The notes beneath the pieces were generated by a model. It saw only the letters and a list, made by a program, of their open reading frames with translations. It had not been told where the DNA came from and ran no database searches. Below, one piece after another: positions 1 through 9,841 of a stretch of DNA of 64,000 bases. Within the stretch, counting starts at the first letter, position 1. Each line of letters begins with the position of its first letter. Both the position numbers and the translations under genes were made by a program. Source of the stretch: Sulfidibacterium sp964456625 (GTDB lineage: Bacteria; Bacteroidota; Bacteroidia; Bacteroidales; F082); NCBI GenBank assembly GCA_964456625.1, contig CAYWBO010000005.1:18823-82822 (forward strand). Direction: 5' to 3'.

Positions 1-261
1 TAACGGATCTACGATCCAGTTAAAACGCTCAGCCCTTTGAAGATCAGGGCTTTCCTCGGCGATAAAACCGGCTTCGGGAAGTAGCTTTTTTAGGGCATCC
101 ACTAGAAATGCCTCCGATTTCTTGTCCACATACGACACCAAATCGTGGGCCCCTTTATATTCCACATCCGTCTCGCTAAAACGACTGATTTCCTCCTGAA
201 TGATTTTTCCTGCCTGCTTACTGATTTCTACTACCTGTTGCGTTATCAATTCGAGATGCAT
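1..261 (-). CDS. Inositol monophosphatase family protein (N-terminal part, runs off the window)
   Basis: The visible 87 residues start at an ATG at 261 and read off the left edge, so the C-terminal two thirds are missing. The last visible residues are NWIVDPL, preceded by GFIAEES. In the inositol monophosphatase (SuhB/IMPase) family these are the metal-binding Glu of the GEES-type motif and the start of WIVDPLDGT, whose Asp residues bind Mg2+. The family removes phosphate from inositol monophosphate or related sugar phosphates such as 3'-phosphoadenosine phosphates (CysQ). Which substrate applies here cannot be told from this part. The gene begins 4 bases after the coaE stop, so it is very likely the distal gene of the ybbR-coaE operon. 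Confidence 0.85.
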   Translation of the reverse strand, partial: MHLELITQQVVEISKQAGKIIQEEISRFSETDVEYKGAHDLVSYVDKKSEAFLVDALKKLLPEAGFIAEESPDLQRAERFNWIVDPL

Positions 262-265
262 TATT

Positions 266-853
266 CTAATTTTTTTTCGTTAACTGATTGTGTATTTCCA
301 GGATCTGTGGGATTAGGAACTTTTTTCCGTCGTTCAAGATCACAAAATCGGCCATTTGTATCTTTTTCTTTTCAGACCACTGATTCTTCATTCTTGCCTT
401 CACAGCACTTTCCGGAAGTGCATCCCGCTCCATCACACGCTGAAGCCGCACTTTTTCAGGGGCCGATACCATGATGATATGATTAAACTCATGCTCCAGA
501 TGACTTTCAAACAAAATGGCGGCTTCGTGTAACGTATAATTCCGGTCAGCATTTTCTTTAAGCCATTGCAAATATTTTGCAACCACACCGGGATGTATGA
601 TCCGGTTTATTTCAACAAGGGCATTCCGGTCATTAAAAACCACACGCGCCAGATTCTGCGGAATGAGCTCCCCGTCATTACTATACATCCCCGCACCAAA
701 AGTTCCTTTTACCTTTTCCCTTACTTTAGGATCGTTGTATAAGCCACGGGCTACTCTGTCAGCATAAAAAACCGGCACTCCCAGCGTTTCGAAGATCTGA
801 CACACCAGCGTTTTCCCGCTGCCGATATTTCCAGTTAACCCGACTTTAAGCAT
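266..853 (-). CDS. coaE: Dephospho-CoA kinase
   Basis: This cytoplasmic enzyme phosphorylates the 3'-hydroxyl of dephospho-CoA, the last step of coenzyme A synthesis. The 195-residue length fits the family. The Walker A loop GNIGSGKT lies at residues 8-15, and the FYADRVAR segment at about 29-36 matches the conserved (D)AD region that begins the substrate-binding part. The AILFES stretch near residue 110 is the usual central motif (P)LLFE. It starts 9 bases after the ybbR-like gene and ends 4 bases before the phosphatase gene, so the three are probably cotranscribed. A ybbR-coaE pairing is common in Bacteroidota. Confidence 0.95.
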   Translation of the reverse strand: MLKVGLTGNIGSGKTLVCQIFETLGVPVFYADRVARGLYNDPKVREKVKGTFGAGMYSNDGELIPQNLARVVFNDRNALVEINRIIHPGVVAKYLQWLKENADRNYTLHEAAILFESHLEHEFNHIIMVSAPEKVRLQRVMERDALPESAVKARMKNQWSEKKKIQMADFVILNDGKKFLIPQILEIHNQLTKKN

Positions 854-862
854 GAAACACTC

Positions 863-1846
863 CTAGTTTACGATGATGAATTCGACCGAATACGGATCCA
901 TCCGCACATCCCGTGTGATTTTGGGCTGTTTCAGGATTCGAAGATTCAGCGTTTTCACACTACTCAAATCCACATTTTTAACATCCGGCACTACTTTAAA
1001 CTGATTTGTTTTTAACTCTTTGTAATCTTTCAAAAACATGTTGAAATACAAAGTAGTGGTCGCCGGGAAAGTACGTATGGTGGGGACAATACCCGAAACA
1101 TCAATAGGCACTTTCAGACTGAATTCCGTATATTTCTCAATGATCAGTTTCACTTTTACCCGTTCAGGGGCGATCCTTAAAACTCCTGGTAATGGGTTTT
1201 GCAACGCAACTGTAACCTCTTGGTTTTCATCCAGATCATTCAGATCAATCGAATTGGTCCGAATCGAAGAAATAGTATCAATCTGTTTTTGAGATCCCCA
1301 GATGGTAATTTTATCCGGAACCAGGTTAACTGCATACAACCCGTACTGACTCTTAAACTGAAGATCCAGCTTGGGCTTAACATCAACTTTCCGGCTCGCA
1401 AGGTCTTCGAGGTTTAATTCCAAATCCGGCGTGGAAAATATGATCTCCGATTCATTTACATTCAACCGCGAAGCCAGGGGGTCTTTCAATCCCTGTGTAA
1501 AAATGGCATAAGAATTCGGTTTGATCTTCTCCATCTTGATATCTGCCAGGTTCACCGGGATATATTTCAGTTTTCCAGTAACCAGCAGATCCAGAAGATT
1601 GTATCCGTCGGATTTAAAACTTACGTTAACAATACTGTCCTCCGAAGCCCCCAGCAGCTTGTCGTTCGGGATGTTTTCGTATTTGATTTTCAAAGGATAT
1701 GTAACGGAGTAATCGGCTGAGAGTTTGATCAGGATCCAAAACAGCGTGGCCAGCATTAAACATATCAGAAAGATTGGGGTATCACGCTTCTTTTTCGCTA
1801 TCTCCCTGATATCAGTTTCTCCATAAGTTTTGCCGGGGTTTGCCAT
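863..1846 (-). CDS. YbbR-like (CdaR family) membrane-anchored protein
   Basis: A 327-residue protein with a short basic cytoplasmic N-terminus (about 1-24), one transmembrane helix (about 25-43, IFLICLMLATLFWILIKL) and a long extracytoplasmic part. That part carries repeated beta-strand YbbR domains of about 80 residues, with signature segments such as YPLKIKYENIP, VKPKLDLQ and VPIDVSG. In Firmicutes YbbR proteins (CdaR) regulate the diadenylate cyclase CdaA; no cyclase gene is visible here, so that role is only a possibility. It is the first visible gene of the minus-strand ybbR-coaE-phosphatase operon and diverges from dnaE across a 276-base spacer. The family call is good; the function is not established in this phylum. 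Confidence 0.85.
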   Translation of the reverse strand: MANPGKTYGETDIREIAKKKRDTPIFLICLMLATLFWILIKLSADYSVTYPLKIKYENIPNDKLLGASEDSIVNVSFKSDGYNLLDLLVTGKLKYIPVNLADIKMEKIKPNSYAIFTQGLKDPLASRLNVNESEIIFSTPDLELNLEDLASRKVDVKPKLDLQFKSQYGLYAVNLVPDKITIWGSQKQIDTISSIRTNSIDLNDLDENQEVTVALQNPLPGVLRIAPERVKVKLIIEKYTEFSLKVPIDVSGIVPTIRTFPATTTLYFNMFLKDYKELKTNQFKVVPDVKNVDLSSVKTLNLRILKQPKITRDVRMDPYSVEFIIVN

Positions 1847-2122
1847 GTCTCTTCTTTACACATTGTAAAAATACAGATTTCTCCTAATGTTCCGAATTAT
1901 TACAAGTAATATTCAGCATTACCGGCAAAGGTTCAGGTAAAAAAAATTTTATCAACAATGTAATTAAGTATGTGACAGGCAAAATGGCACAAAATCCCCC
2001 ACATGCTTCCCGAATTGTCAGCAAAACTACCGACAAATGAAACACTATTTATATAAATTTGTTTACACAAGAGTATTTTGCTATACCGCAGACATTCAGA
2101 AGAATAGAGATTTTCGATATTT

Positions 2123-5100
2123 ATGTTTTTAATTTACGACACCGAGACGACAGGCTTGCCCAAAAACGACCAGGCCCCTTTGACGGATTTTGACAACTGG
2201 CCGCGATTGATTCAGCTTGCCTGGCAGATGCATGATGAGAATGGGGAAGTTATTGAAGTCAATAATTACCTTATCAAACCGGAAAATTTTATCATCCCGC
2301 GTGGTGCCGAAAAAATACATGGAATCTCAACCGAGAGAGCTTTAAAAGAAGGAAATGACCTGGCGGAAGTGCTGGAAATTTTCAGTAAGTCGCTCGAAAA
2401 AGCCAAAGTTGTTATCGGACATAATATCGAATTCGACAATACAGTGATGCAGGTCGAATATCTGCGAAAGGAAATCCCCTGTAGCATTCCCGATAAAATC
2501 ATCCTTGACACCAAAGAAGTCTCCACAGATTTCTGTGCCATTCCCGGAGGACGGGGTGGAAAATTCAAGTGGCCTAAACTTTCGGAGTTATATTTCAAGC
2601 TTTTTGAAACGGATTTCGATGCAGCGCACAATGCATCTGCCGACGTGCAGGCCACGGCCCGCTGTTTTCTGGAACTGCTGCGCATCGGTGTTATCGAAGC
2701 GGGTATGGTAGGACTTCCGGAAGCTACGGTCCAGGCTTTTCGCGATCTTCATCCCGAGCCCATGGAGGACATCGGGCTCCAGGTCGACTCGTATCATGAA
2801 AAACCTGAAGAGGAAGAAGCAGAACCCGAAGAGACCGTTCCGGAAGTTTCCGGAGCAGATTATGCCGAAATTCCCTTCACACACCTGCACGTTCACACCC
2901 AGTTTTCTGTCCTGGACGGACTGTCAAAGATTCCCGATCTGATAAAAAAAGCCAAGGCCGACGGCATGAAGGCCGTTGCCATCACAGACCACGGAAACAT
3001 GTTCGGCGTAAAATCCTTTCACGTGGAAGCAACAAAGGCAGGGATCAAGCCCATTTTGGGATGCGAAGTGTATATTGCCCAGCGGGGAATGAAGATCAAG
3101 GAAAACAAGCTGGATGCCGCAGGCTGGCATCTGATCCTGCTGGCAAAAAACAGGCAGGGCTATGAAAATCTGATGTACCTTGTTTCTACAGCCTGGACCG
3201 TTGGCTATTATTACAAACCCAGGATCGACAAAGAACTGCTGAAAGAACATCACGAAGGGCTGATTGCGCTTTCAGCTTGTCTGGGAGGAGAGATCCCGGA
3301 TAAGATTATGAATGAGGGCGTCGAAAAAGCCGAAGAGGCCCTTGTGGAATACAAAGAAATTTTTGGTGATGATCTCTATCTGGAACTCCAGAGACACCAG
3401 AGCGGCGAGCCGGAAATGGACCGAAAAGTTTACGACGACCAGGTCTATGTGAATGGGGAACTCATAAAGATGGCAAAAAAATACGACCTTAAGGTCGTGG
3501 CCACCAACGACGCGCATTTTATCAATGCGGATGATGCAGGAGCACACGACCGGCTGATCTGTATCGGCACCGCCAGAGATCTGGACGACCCGAACAGGCT
3601 TCGCTATACCCAGCAGGAATGGTTCAAGACCCAGCAGGAAATGCGTAATGTGTTTGCAGACATTCCTGAAGCGTTGGAAAACACGCAGGAAATTGTGGAT
3701 AAAGTAGAAGAATACGCGCTGGACCATAAGCCTATCATGCCTGAGTTTATCATCCCGGAACCTTTTGAAAATGCCAACGATTATCTCAGAGACATTACTT
3801 ATAAAGGTGCCGGGGAGCGTTATAAAACCATTACACCGGAGTTGCGGGAGCGCATCGATTTTGAACTGGAAACCATTAAAAACATGGGATTTCCAGATTA
3901 TTTTCTGATCGTATGGGACTTTCTGGAGGCCGCCCGAAAAATGGGCGTCGCTGTGGGCCCGGGAAGAGGAAGCGCTGCCGGTTCGGTCGTCGCCTACAGC
4001 CTTAAAATTACACAAATCGACCCTGTTAAATACAACCTGCTGTTCGAAAGGTTCTTAAATCCGGATCGTATTTCCATGCCTGATATCGACATCGACTTTG
4101 ATGACGACGGCCGGGAAAAGGTTCTGTACTGGGTATCGGAAAAATATGGAAAAGAACGGGTGGCGCACCTGATCACCTTTGGCACCATGGCAGCTAAATC
4201 CGCCATCCGGGATGTGGCCCGTGTTCAGAAGCTTCCGCTTTCGGAGGCTGACAGGCTGGCCAAGATGGTTCCTGAAAGGCCCGGGGTTTCTCTTCAAGAT
4301 GCACTGAAAGAAGTTCCCGAGCTGAAAAAAGAACTGGAAGAAGGAAAACCCGAAATCCAGTCGGTCATCAAAAACGCCATGACACTGGAAGGCTCGGTAA
4401 GGAATACGGGAACCCATGCCTGCGGAATTATCATTGCACGCGAGCATCTCGACAAATACGTACCGATTTCCACCGTTAAAGAATCGGTTTTGGACTACGC
4501 CACACAATTTGACGGAAAATACATTGAATCTATCGGGTTGCTGAAGATGGATTTTCTGGGTCTGAAAACGCTCTCTATCATCAAGGAAACGCTGGATAAT
4601 ATCAAACGCTCCAAAGGCAAAGATGTGGATATCAACAATGTTCCGCTTGATGATAAAGAAACCTACGAATTGTACAGCCGGGGTGAAACCACGGCTTTGT
4701 TCCAGTTCGAGTCAGATGGCATGAAAAAATATTTGCGTGAGCTCAAACCCACCCGGTTTGAAGACCTCATCGCTATGAATGCGCTGTACCGTCCGGGCCC
4801 GATGGGTTATATCCCGAATTTCATCGCTCGGAAACACGGTCGTGAAAAGATAGAATATGACCTTCCCATGATGGAGGAAATCCTGAAAGAAACTTACGGA
4901 ATTACAGTCTATCAGGAACAGGTGATGCTTTTATCGCGAATCATGGCTGGTTTTACACGCGGTCAGTCCGACTCTCTGCGAAAAGCCATGGGAAAGAAGA
5001 AAATCGAAGAGATGAACAAGCTCAAGATCGAGTATCTCAACGGTTGTAAGAACAATGGAATTAGCGAGGAAAAAGCCGATAAAGTCTGGAAAGACTGGGA

Positions 5101-6361
5101 AGAATTTGCCAAATACGCTTTCAACAAATCACACGCTACCTGTTATTCTTATGTCTCCTATCAGACAGCTTACTTAAAGGCCCACTACCCGGCCGAATTT
5201 ATGGCAGCCGTGCTCAGCCGGAACCTGAACAACATCGATAAGATTACTTTCTTTATCAAGGAAGCCAACCGCATGGGGATCCAGGTCCTGGGGCCGGATG
5301 TCAACGAAAGTGCACTGAACTTTACTGTGAACAAACAGGGCATTATCCGCTTCGGACTGGCGGCTATCAAAGGGGTTGGTGAAAATGCGGCTCAGGATAT
5401 TATCGATGAACGCGAGAAAAACGGAGCGTTTCAGGATATCTTTGACGTGGTGAAGCGGGTGAATCTGAAATCCGTCAACAAACGGAGTTTCGAAGCACTT
5501 GCCAAGGCGGGGGCTTTTGACTCCTTTGAAGATGTACACAGATCACAATATTTCTTTAAAGAAAACGAAAATAGCCAGGCCTTTCTGGAAAACCTGCTTA
5601 AATTCGGAGCCAAGTACAAAGAAGATCTGCTGTCAACACAGACTTCCCTTTTCGGGGAAGAAGCGCCTGTTGACCTGGAGCATCCGTCTGTTCCACCTTG
5701 CGACCCCTGGCCTATTCCTGTGAGACTTCAGAATGAAAAAGAAGTCTTGGGATTTTACATTTCAGGCCATCCGCTGGATGATTATAAGATCACCATCCAG
5801 GCGGTCTGCAATACGGATATCGCCAGCCTGCGGAACAATCTGGCCGAATTCAAAGACAAAGACATCTCCATTGCCGGGATGGTCACGGCTTCCACCCAAA
5901 AAGCGACCAAAAGGGGGACATACTTCGGCGTTTTCACGCTGGAGGACTTTACCGGAGCAACGGAACTCAGGCTTTTTGCGGAACCCTATCTTAAAATGAA
6001 ACACCTCCTGGTTCCGGGAAACAATCTGTTCCTGCGGGCCAGGGTGGAAGGCAGTGTCTACGACGAAACCAACCTGAACGTCAACATCAAGGAAATCTTT
6101 TTACTGGAAGAAGCGCTGAGCCGGGTGATGAACAAAGTCACGCTGTTTTTCAAACCGGATGACATTAATGAAGGACTTATCAACCATCTAAAGGCCACTG
6201 TAAAGACATCCCCGGGAGATACTGAATTGTATATCTCCATCCTCGATGAGCAAAACCACCGGCCCGTAATGCTGAAAGCCAAAACTTCAAAAGTCGATGC
6301 ACAGACACTACTCAATAAAATGGAGCTTATCGGTGAGACCCATTACACCTTAAGTGCATGA
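2123..6361 (+). CDS. dnaE: DNA polymerase III subunit alpha with fused N-terminal DEDDh exonuclease
   Basis: Replicative polymerase of 1412 residues. Residues 1-190 form a DnaQ-like 3'-5' exonuclease: DTET at 6-9, GHNIEFDN in the middle and H169 with D174 of the HNASAD motif. An acidic linker follows (about 225-245). The PHP domain starts near 250 and retains its metal ligands (H254/H256/H258 in HLHVH, then ITDHG and GCEVY). The polymerase core has GPGRGSAAGS and the catalytic aspartates in PDIDIDF (D654, D656, D658). Helix-hairpin-helix and OB regions fill the last third (FYISGHPLDDY precedes the OB domain). Ordinary DnaE is about 1150-1200 residues, and the excess is the exonuclease plus linker. 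Proofreading is therefore probably carried in cis. The gene stands alone, divergent from ybbR. Confidence 0.96.
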   Translation: MFLIYDTETTGLPKNDQAPLTDFDNWPRLIQLAWQMHDENGEVIEVNNYLIKPENFIIPRGAEKIHGISTERALKEGNDLAEVLEIFSKSLEKAKVVIGHNIEFDNTVMQVEYLRKEIPCSIPDKIILDTKEVSTDFCAIPGGRGGKFKWPKLSELYFKLFETDFDAAHNASADVQATARCFLELLRIGVIEAGMVGLPEATVQAFRDLHPEPMEDIGLQVDSYHEKPEEEEAEPEETVPEVSGADYAEIPFTHLHVHTQFSVLDGLSKIPDLIKKAKADGMKAVAITDHGNMFGVKSFHVEATKAGIKPILGCEVYIAQRGMKIKENKLDAAGWHLILLAKNRQGYENLMYLVSTAWTVGYYYKPRIDKELLKEHHEGLIALSACLGGEIPDKIMNEGVEKAEEALVEYKEIFGDDLYLELQRHQSGEPEMDRKVYDDQVYVNGELIKMAKKYDLKVVATNDAHFINADDAGAHDRLICIGTARDLDDPNRLRYTQQEWFKTQQEMRNVFADIPEALENTQEIVDKVEEYALDHKPIMPEFIIPEPFENANDYLRDITYKGAGERYKTITPELRERIDFELETIKNMGFPDYFLIVWDFLEAARKMGVAVGPGRGSAAGSVVAYSLKITQIDPVKYNLLFERFLNPDRISMPDIDIDFDDDGREKVLYWVSEKYGKERVAHLITFGTMAAKSAIRDVARVQKLPLSEADRLAKMVPERPGVSLQDALKEVPELKKELEEGKPEIQSVIKNAMTLEGSVRNTGTHACGIIIAREHLDKYVPISTVKESVLDYATQFDGKYIESIGLLKMDFLGLKTLSIIKETLDNIKRSKGKDVDINNVPLDDKETYELYSRGETTALFQFESDGMKKYLRELKPTRFEDLIAMNALYRPGPMGYIPNFIARKHGREKIEYDLPMMEEILKETYGITVYQEQVMLLSRIMAGFTRGQSDSLRKAMGKKKIEEMNKLKIEYLNGCKNNGISEEKADKVWKDWEEFAKYAFNKSHATCYSYVSYQTAYLKAHYPAEFMAAVLSRNLNNIDKITFFIKEANRMGIQVLGPDVNESALNFTVNKQGIIRFGLAAIKGVGENAAQDIIDEREKNGAFQDIFDVVKRVNLKSVNKRSFEALAKAGAFDSFEDVHRSQYFFKENENSQAFLENLLKFGAKYKEDLLSTQTSLFGEEAPVDLEHPSVPPCDPWPIPVRLQNEKEVLGFYISGHPLDDYKITIQAVCNTDIASLRNNLAEFKDKDISIAGMVTASTQKATKRGTYFGVFTLEDFTGATELRLFAEPYLKMKHLLVPGNNLFLRARVEGSVYDETNLNVNIKEIFLLEEALSRVMNKVTLFFKPDDINEGLINHLKATVKTSPGDTELYISILDEQNHRPVMLKAKTSKVDAQTLLNKMELIGETHYTLSA

Positions 6362-6482
6362 TCGTAAAACAGTAAACTTTAATTAAATAATTAAAAACCA
6401 ATATCTTATTAATAACCTCCGCAAAGAAAAGAATTTTGTAACAAAGAAAAAATTTGATGTCTTCGGCAACATAATTCTTAAC

Positions 6483-6490
6483 TATCTTTG
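6483..6490 (+). promoter_or_regulatory. Bacteroidota -7 box of trxA
   Basis: TATCTTTG matches the TAnnTTTG consensus recognised by the Bacteroidota primary sigma factor. It lies 18 bases before the chosen trxA ATG at 6509. The -33 TTTG element is degenerate here. The box overlaps the more distal in-frame start at 6488, which favours 6509. Confidence 0.7.
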
Positions 6491-6508
6491 CATTCAAAAA
6501 TTAAAAAT

Positions 6509-6826
6509 ATGGCATTAGAATTAACAGATTCCAATTTCGACGATCTCGTCTTAAAATCAGATAAACCTGTAATCGTTGACTTTTGGGCCGTTTGGTGTGG
6601 CCCCTGCCGTATCATCGGACCCATCGTGCAGGAAATTGGTGAAGAATATAGTGACCAAGTCCTGGTCGGGAAGGTTGATGTTGACCACAACCCTGGTGTA
6701 GCAAGAAAATACGGTATCCGAAATATACCGACATTGTTGTTTTTCAAAGACGGTGAAGTGGTAGACAAACAGGTAGGTTCCGTACCGAAAGCTGTTCTGG
6801 TTAAAAAGCTGGAACAATACATTTAA
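6509..6826 (+). CDS. trxA: Thioredoxin
   Basis: A 105-residue cytoplasmic thioredoxin that reduces protein disulfides and is itself recycled by thioredoxin reductase. The active site is WCGPC with C30 and C33, and the cis-proline sits in the IPTLLFF strand, both exactly as in classical Trx. There is no signal peptide. An in-frame start at 6488 would add seven residues but falls inside the -7 promoter box, so the ATG at 6509 is used. It follows dnaE by about 147 bases with its own promoter and is closed by a strong intrinsic terminator, so it is probably monocistronic. Confidence 0.96.
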   Translation: MALELTDSNFDDLVLKSDKPVIVDFWAVWCGPCRIIGPIVQEIGEEYSDQVLVGKVDVDHNPGVARKYGIRNIPTLLFFKDGEVVDKQVGSVPKAVLVKKLEQYI

Positions 6827-6851
6827 AATTAAAACAGCAAATCCTGGGGGA

Positions 6852-6878
6852 GCAGATATTTTAAAAATATCTGCTTTT
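6852..6878 (+). terminator. Intrinsic terminator of trxA
   Basis: The inverted repeat at 6852-6874 begins GCAGATATTTT and ends AATATCTGC. It forms an uninterrupted stem that is immediately followed by TTTT. It sits 26 bases after the trxA stop and separates it from the convergent envelope operon. Confidence 0.8.
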
Positions 6879-6909
6879 CGCATTTAACCTGCCATCCGGA
6901 GATTGGTTT

Positions 6910-8869
6910 TCAGAACTTCCACTGCAGCTCACAGGTCAGTGCAGATTTATGATTGGCATGGATGGTTTCTGCTCCTGAGCCTATGATATGCCTGTCATAA
7001 TAAAGCGTTGTGGCAGCTCTCAGCCAAATCTTGATATTCCGGATCCCTGACCATCGCAAAAGCAAATACATCCGCTCCCCGTGACCGTATAATGCCGGGA
7101 CGCTAAAAGTATACAGGGCATTGTCTTCGTAAGTATAAATGCGACTATCCCAGCCTCCCGTATTAAACAGAGCATAACGGAATGTAAGCTGCCACGACAA
7201 ATCTTCCTTTCTGAACTTGACATCCTGTAAGATCATAAAGCCATGTTGTTTGACCCCTTTCTCTTGAAAATTAACATATTCAAGGCGACTTTTTAGCAAT
7301 AAGAAACCATGGAATACATAAGATGTTTCCAGTCGATATTCAGAACGGTTGTTGGGTGTCGGGACTGAGAAATATCCGATGCTATCTGTAAGATTTTGTT
7401 CATTTTCCGTAAATCTAAATCGAAAATAAAATGACAAATTATTGTTTACGGTTTCATTCATTTGCAGCAAATAGGCCTTTCCGCCGGAAGGCGCATCCAC
7501 ACTATATTTAAGCCATGGAAAAGAATAATGATCTGCATAGCCGGACAGGGTCAGCGATTTTGTCAGCAAGGCATTAAACCCCAGATAAAATCCTCTTTCA
7601 TTGGAAGCGCCGCTGCTTTTGCCAAAAGGACCGGCAAAGATTGCCTGGTAATCTTTGGGGTAATTTCTGTAAAGAAAAGTCATGGTAAACCGGTCGGAAA
7701 GAAAAGCGTTGAGCCCTGCAATTCCCGCCGGGTTTCCTCCCGGGTTTTCTGCCACCTCACCAAAGAAAGAAACAGGATCCAGATTAAAATTCAGGTTCAC
7801 CCCAAAATTGGTAAGTACATCTCCTCTAAAATCAAAAAACTTATAAGGCAAGGAACTTTCTGCCACCGGGTGATCCAAGTGCGTTTGATAGTAAACGGCA
7901 CCTATTCTGAAGCGTTTATGTTGGAAAGCTGCCTGGCCACCGTAAACCGTGATCGTCAGCGCATTTTTATCCTGTAGCTCGTTGATGGTCCGGTGATATC
8001 CGGTCTCCTGAAGGCCGCTGATGGCAACGATTCCTACGCTGTCGGGCGGTAGCAGATTGGCATCATATTTCTTCTTCGAATAAAAGACCGTGAATTGAAA
8101 ATCACTTTTTTGCAACGTGAAAGCAGCCCCCCGGAAAAACCGGTTTTCGTTGGCAGAAGTATTCGGACGGATGCCNNNNNNNNNNNNNNNNNNNNNNNNN
8201 NNNNNNNNNNNNNNNNNNNNNNNNNNNNNNNNNNNNNNNNNNNNNNNNNNNNNNNNNNNNNNNNNNNNNNNNNNNGTTTGCCGCATTAAAGGCATAACGA
8301 AAATACAGTTTCTGAGGCGTTCCCAAATAGACCGATCCCGGTTTCACGTAAGCGGAATCAGCCGGTATTTCATAACCTGAAACCGCTTCCGGAACCTGTT
8401 CATAACGCAACAAAAAATCATGCCTTCCATTTCGAACTATTCCTTTCCAGGAAGCTTTTTTCTGCTTTTCAGGCTTTCCGGCGACAACATATTTCGAAAG
8501 CCTCTGCAGTGTTTCAATGCCGATCCCCGGGATATACTTTAGTTCGTACAGGCTCATGAGCGGCCCGTTATGCTTGATATAAGATTCAATTGAAAAGAGT
8601 TGCGCTTCATTCAGTAACCTGAGTTGCACCAACCTTTCTAAATCGGGGCCGTTGATATTGAGGGGATGCTGGCTGTAATATTCATAATCGTCCACCAGAT
8701 CGGAGTAATCCAAAACCGCATCACTGGCACGAGCCATATCTTCCAAATCGCCACTCAGATCTTCATTCCGAACAGATAATGAATCATTCTGCTGTGCTTC
8801 CAGAGAGAAAGCGGACAGCAGTAAAACAACTGAAACAAAGGAGGCTGTATGTTTGATACACGATTTCAT
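6910..8869 (-). CDS. Helix-hairpin-helix / outer-membrane beta-barrel protein, interrupted by an assembly gap
   Basis: Two reading frames flank the N run at 8176-8275 and are read here as one gene. The N-terminal part (198 residues, ATG at 8869) has a signal peptide ending near SLEA, then a ComEA-like helix-hairpin-helix region (NINGPDLERL, then YIPGIGIETLQRL). The C-terminal part (about 421 residues) is rich in alternating beta strands and ends in ELQWKF, with the terminal aromatic residue usual for outer-membrane barrels. The two parts are not in the same frame across exactly 100 N, which is expected if the N run is a placeholder of unknown true length. HhH domains normally touch DNA, so in a secreted protein the domain may be structural. 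The gene overlaps the PorV-like gene by 4 bases (ATGA) and shares its operon. Function is unknown. Confidence 0.7.
8176..8275. other. Assembly gap (100 N)
   Basis: A run of exactly 100 N inside the HhH/beta-barrel gene. The flanks show no overlap with each other, and the true missing length is unknown. It must restore the frame, so it is not 100 bases. Confidence 0.95.
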
Positions 8870-9723
8870 GAGCCCAACGTATAAATCAATGATACTTGCG
8901 GAGAAACACCCAGCGCTTGATGTGCTGCGGCAGCCATATCAAGCGAAAAGCCTTTCAGCCTATATCCGAAACCGGCAGAAAGGAATTCCCTTCCGGTTCC
9001 CAGACCGGTACGGAAGAAATATTTGTTTTTAAGGGAATACTCCAACCCTGCCCTCAACTCAAAATTGGGATTGCGGGCGTTTTTCTCCGATTCAACCGTT
9101 ACCAAAAGACTTCTGGAAAAACGATACGACAAACCGGCCTGATAAACAACCGGCAACTTGAAATAAACTGCTCCTGTACCGGGTGTCGGAATTGGATTAA
9201 AGGCAAAACCACCCAGCGTCAGATTTTTGGAAAGATCGTATTGGAATCCGAACTCAAACGTCAGATTATTGGCTTTTCCGTAATGATCGCCGAAACCGGT
9301 TTGAAAATAATCCAGCTTTATTCCGGCACGAAAACGAGAGCCAAAGGAACGGGCAAAAGCAAGTCCGAATTTCATTTCATGATAAAGTGAATAACCGAAA
9401 TAATCCATCCCGGCACCCAAAACACCCCAACGTACAGGATATAATAAGGCGACACTTTTGGTGCTCAGTTCTCTCATTCCAAACCGTTCTTCATAGTTGA
9501 TGCCTGCCGAAAAATCTTTAACGTCAGCCATCCCCGCCTGGTTATCATTGATATTCCAGAATCCGGTCAGTGCCACAGCACACTGCCCCATGCCTGCACT
9601 TCGGGTACCTTTTGATAGCAACAGATCTTGCGCCGAAACCATCTGTGGACCCGTTAATAAAACTACGAGCAGGAGAATTGAACAAATCCCCCACAGGGGA
9701 GCATATTTGTACAAAGGAAGCAT
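8866..9723 (-). CDS. PorV/PorQ-like outer-membrane beta-barrel protein
   Basis: A 285-residue secreted protein with a long hydrophobic signal peptide (about 1-31, cleavage near VSAQ). The segment SKGTRSAGMGQCAVALTG resembles the N-terminal motif of the PorV/PorQ/UPF0164 group, in which a R-x-x-GMG-x-A turn opens a FadL-like barrel. The remainder alternates polar and hydrophobic residues in strand-sized blocks with repeated GxxxxY/F turns. It is translationally coupled (ATGA, 4-base overlap) to the downstream HhH-barrel gene, which suggests the two products act together in the outer membrane. PorV itself serves type IX secretion, but nothing else of that system is in the window. The family assignment is by pattern only. 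Confidence 0.6.
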   Translation of the reverse strand: MLPLYKYAPLWGICSILLLVVLLTGPQMVSAQDLLLSKGTRSAGMGQCAVALTGFWNINDNQAGMADVKDFSAGINYEERFGMRELSTKSVALLYPVRWGVLGAGMDYFGYSLYHEMKFGLAFARSFGSRFRAGIKLDYFQTGFGDHYGKANNLTFEFGFQYDLSKNLTLGGFAFNPIPTPGTGAVYFKLPVVYQAGLSYRFSRSLLVTVESEKNARNPNFELRAGLEYSLKNKYFFRTGLGTGREFLSAGFGYRLKGFSLDMAAAAHQALGVSPQVSLIYTLGS

Positions 9724-9841
9724 TTCGAATCGGGTTACACAATTGTCTTACAGTTGCCCAATATAATCATTATTTTTTTAAAAATCAAGAAAAATTTCAG
9801 ATATACCATTATCAAACAACCACTTGAAATAAATTATGTAC

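Noticed and set aside
2129..5619. Long minus-strand open frames inside dnaE
   Set aside because: They are antisense shadows of the strongly supported plus-strand polymerase and have no promoter or family features.
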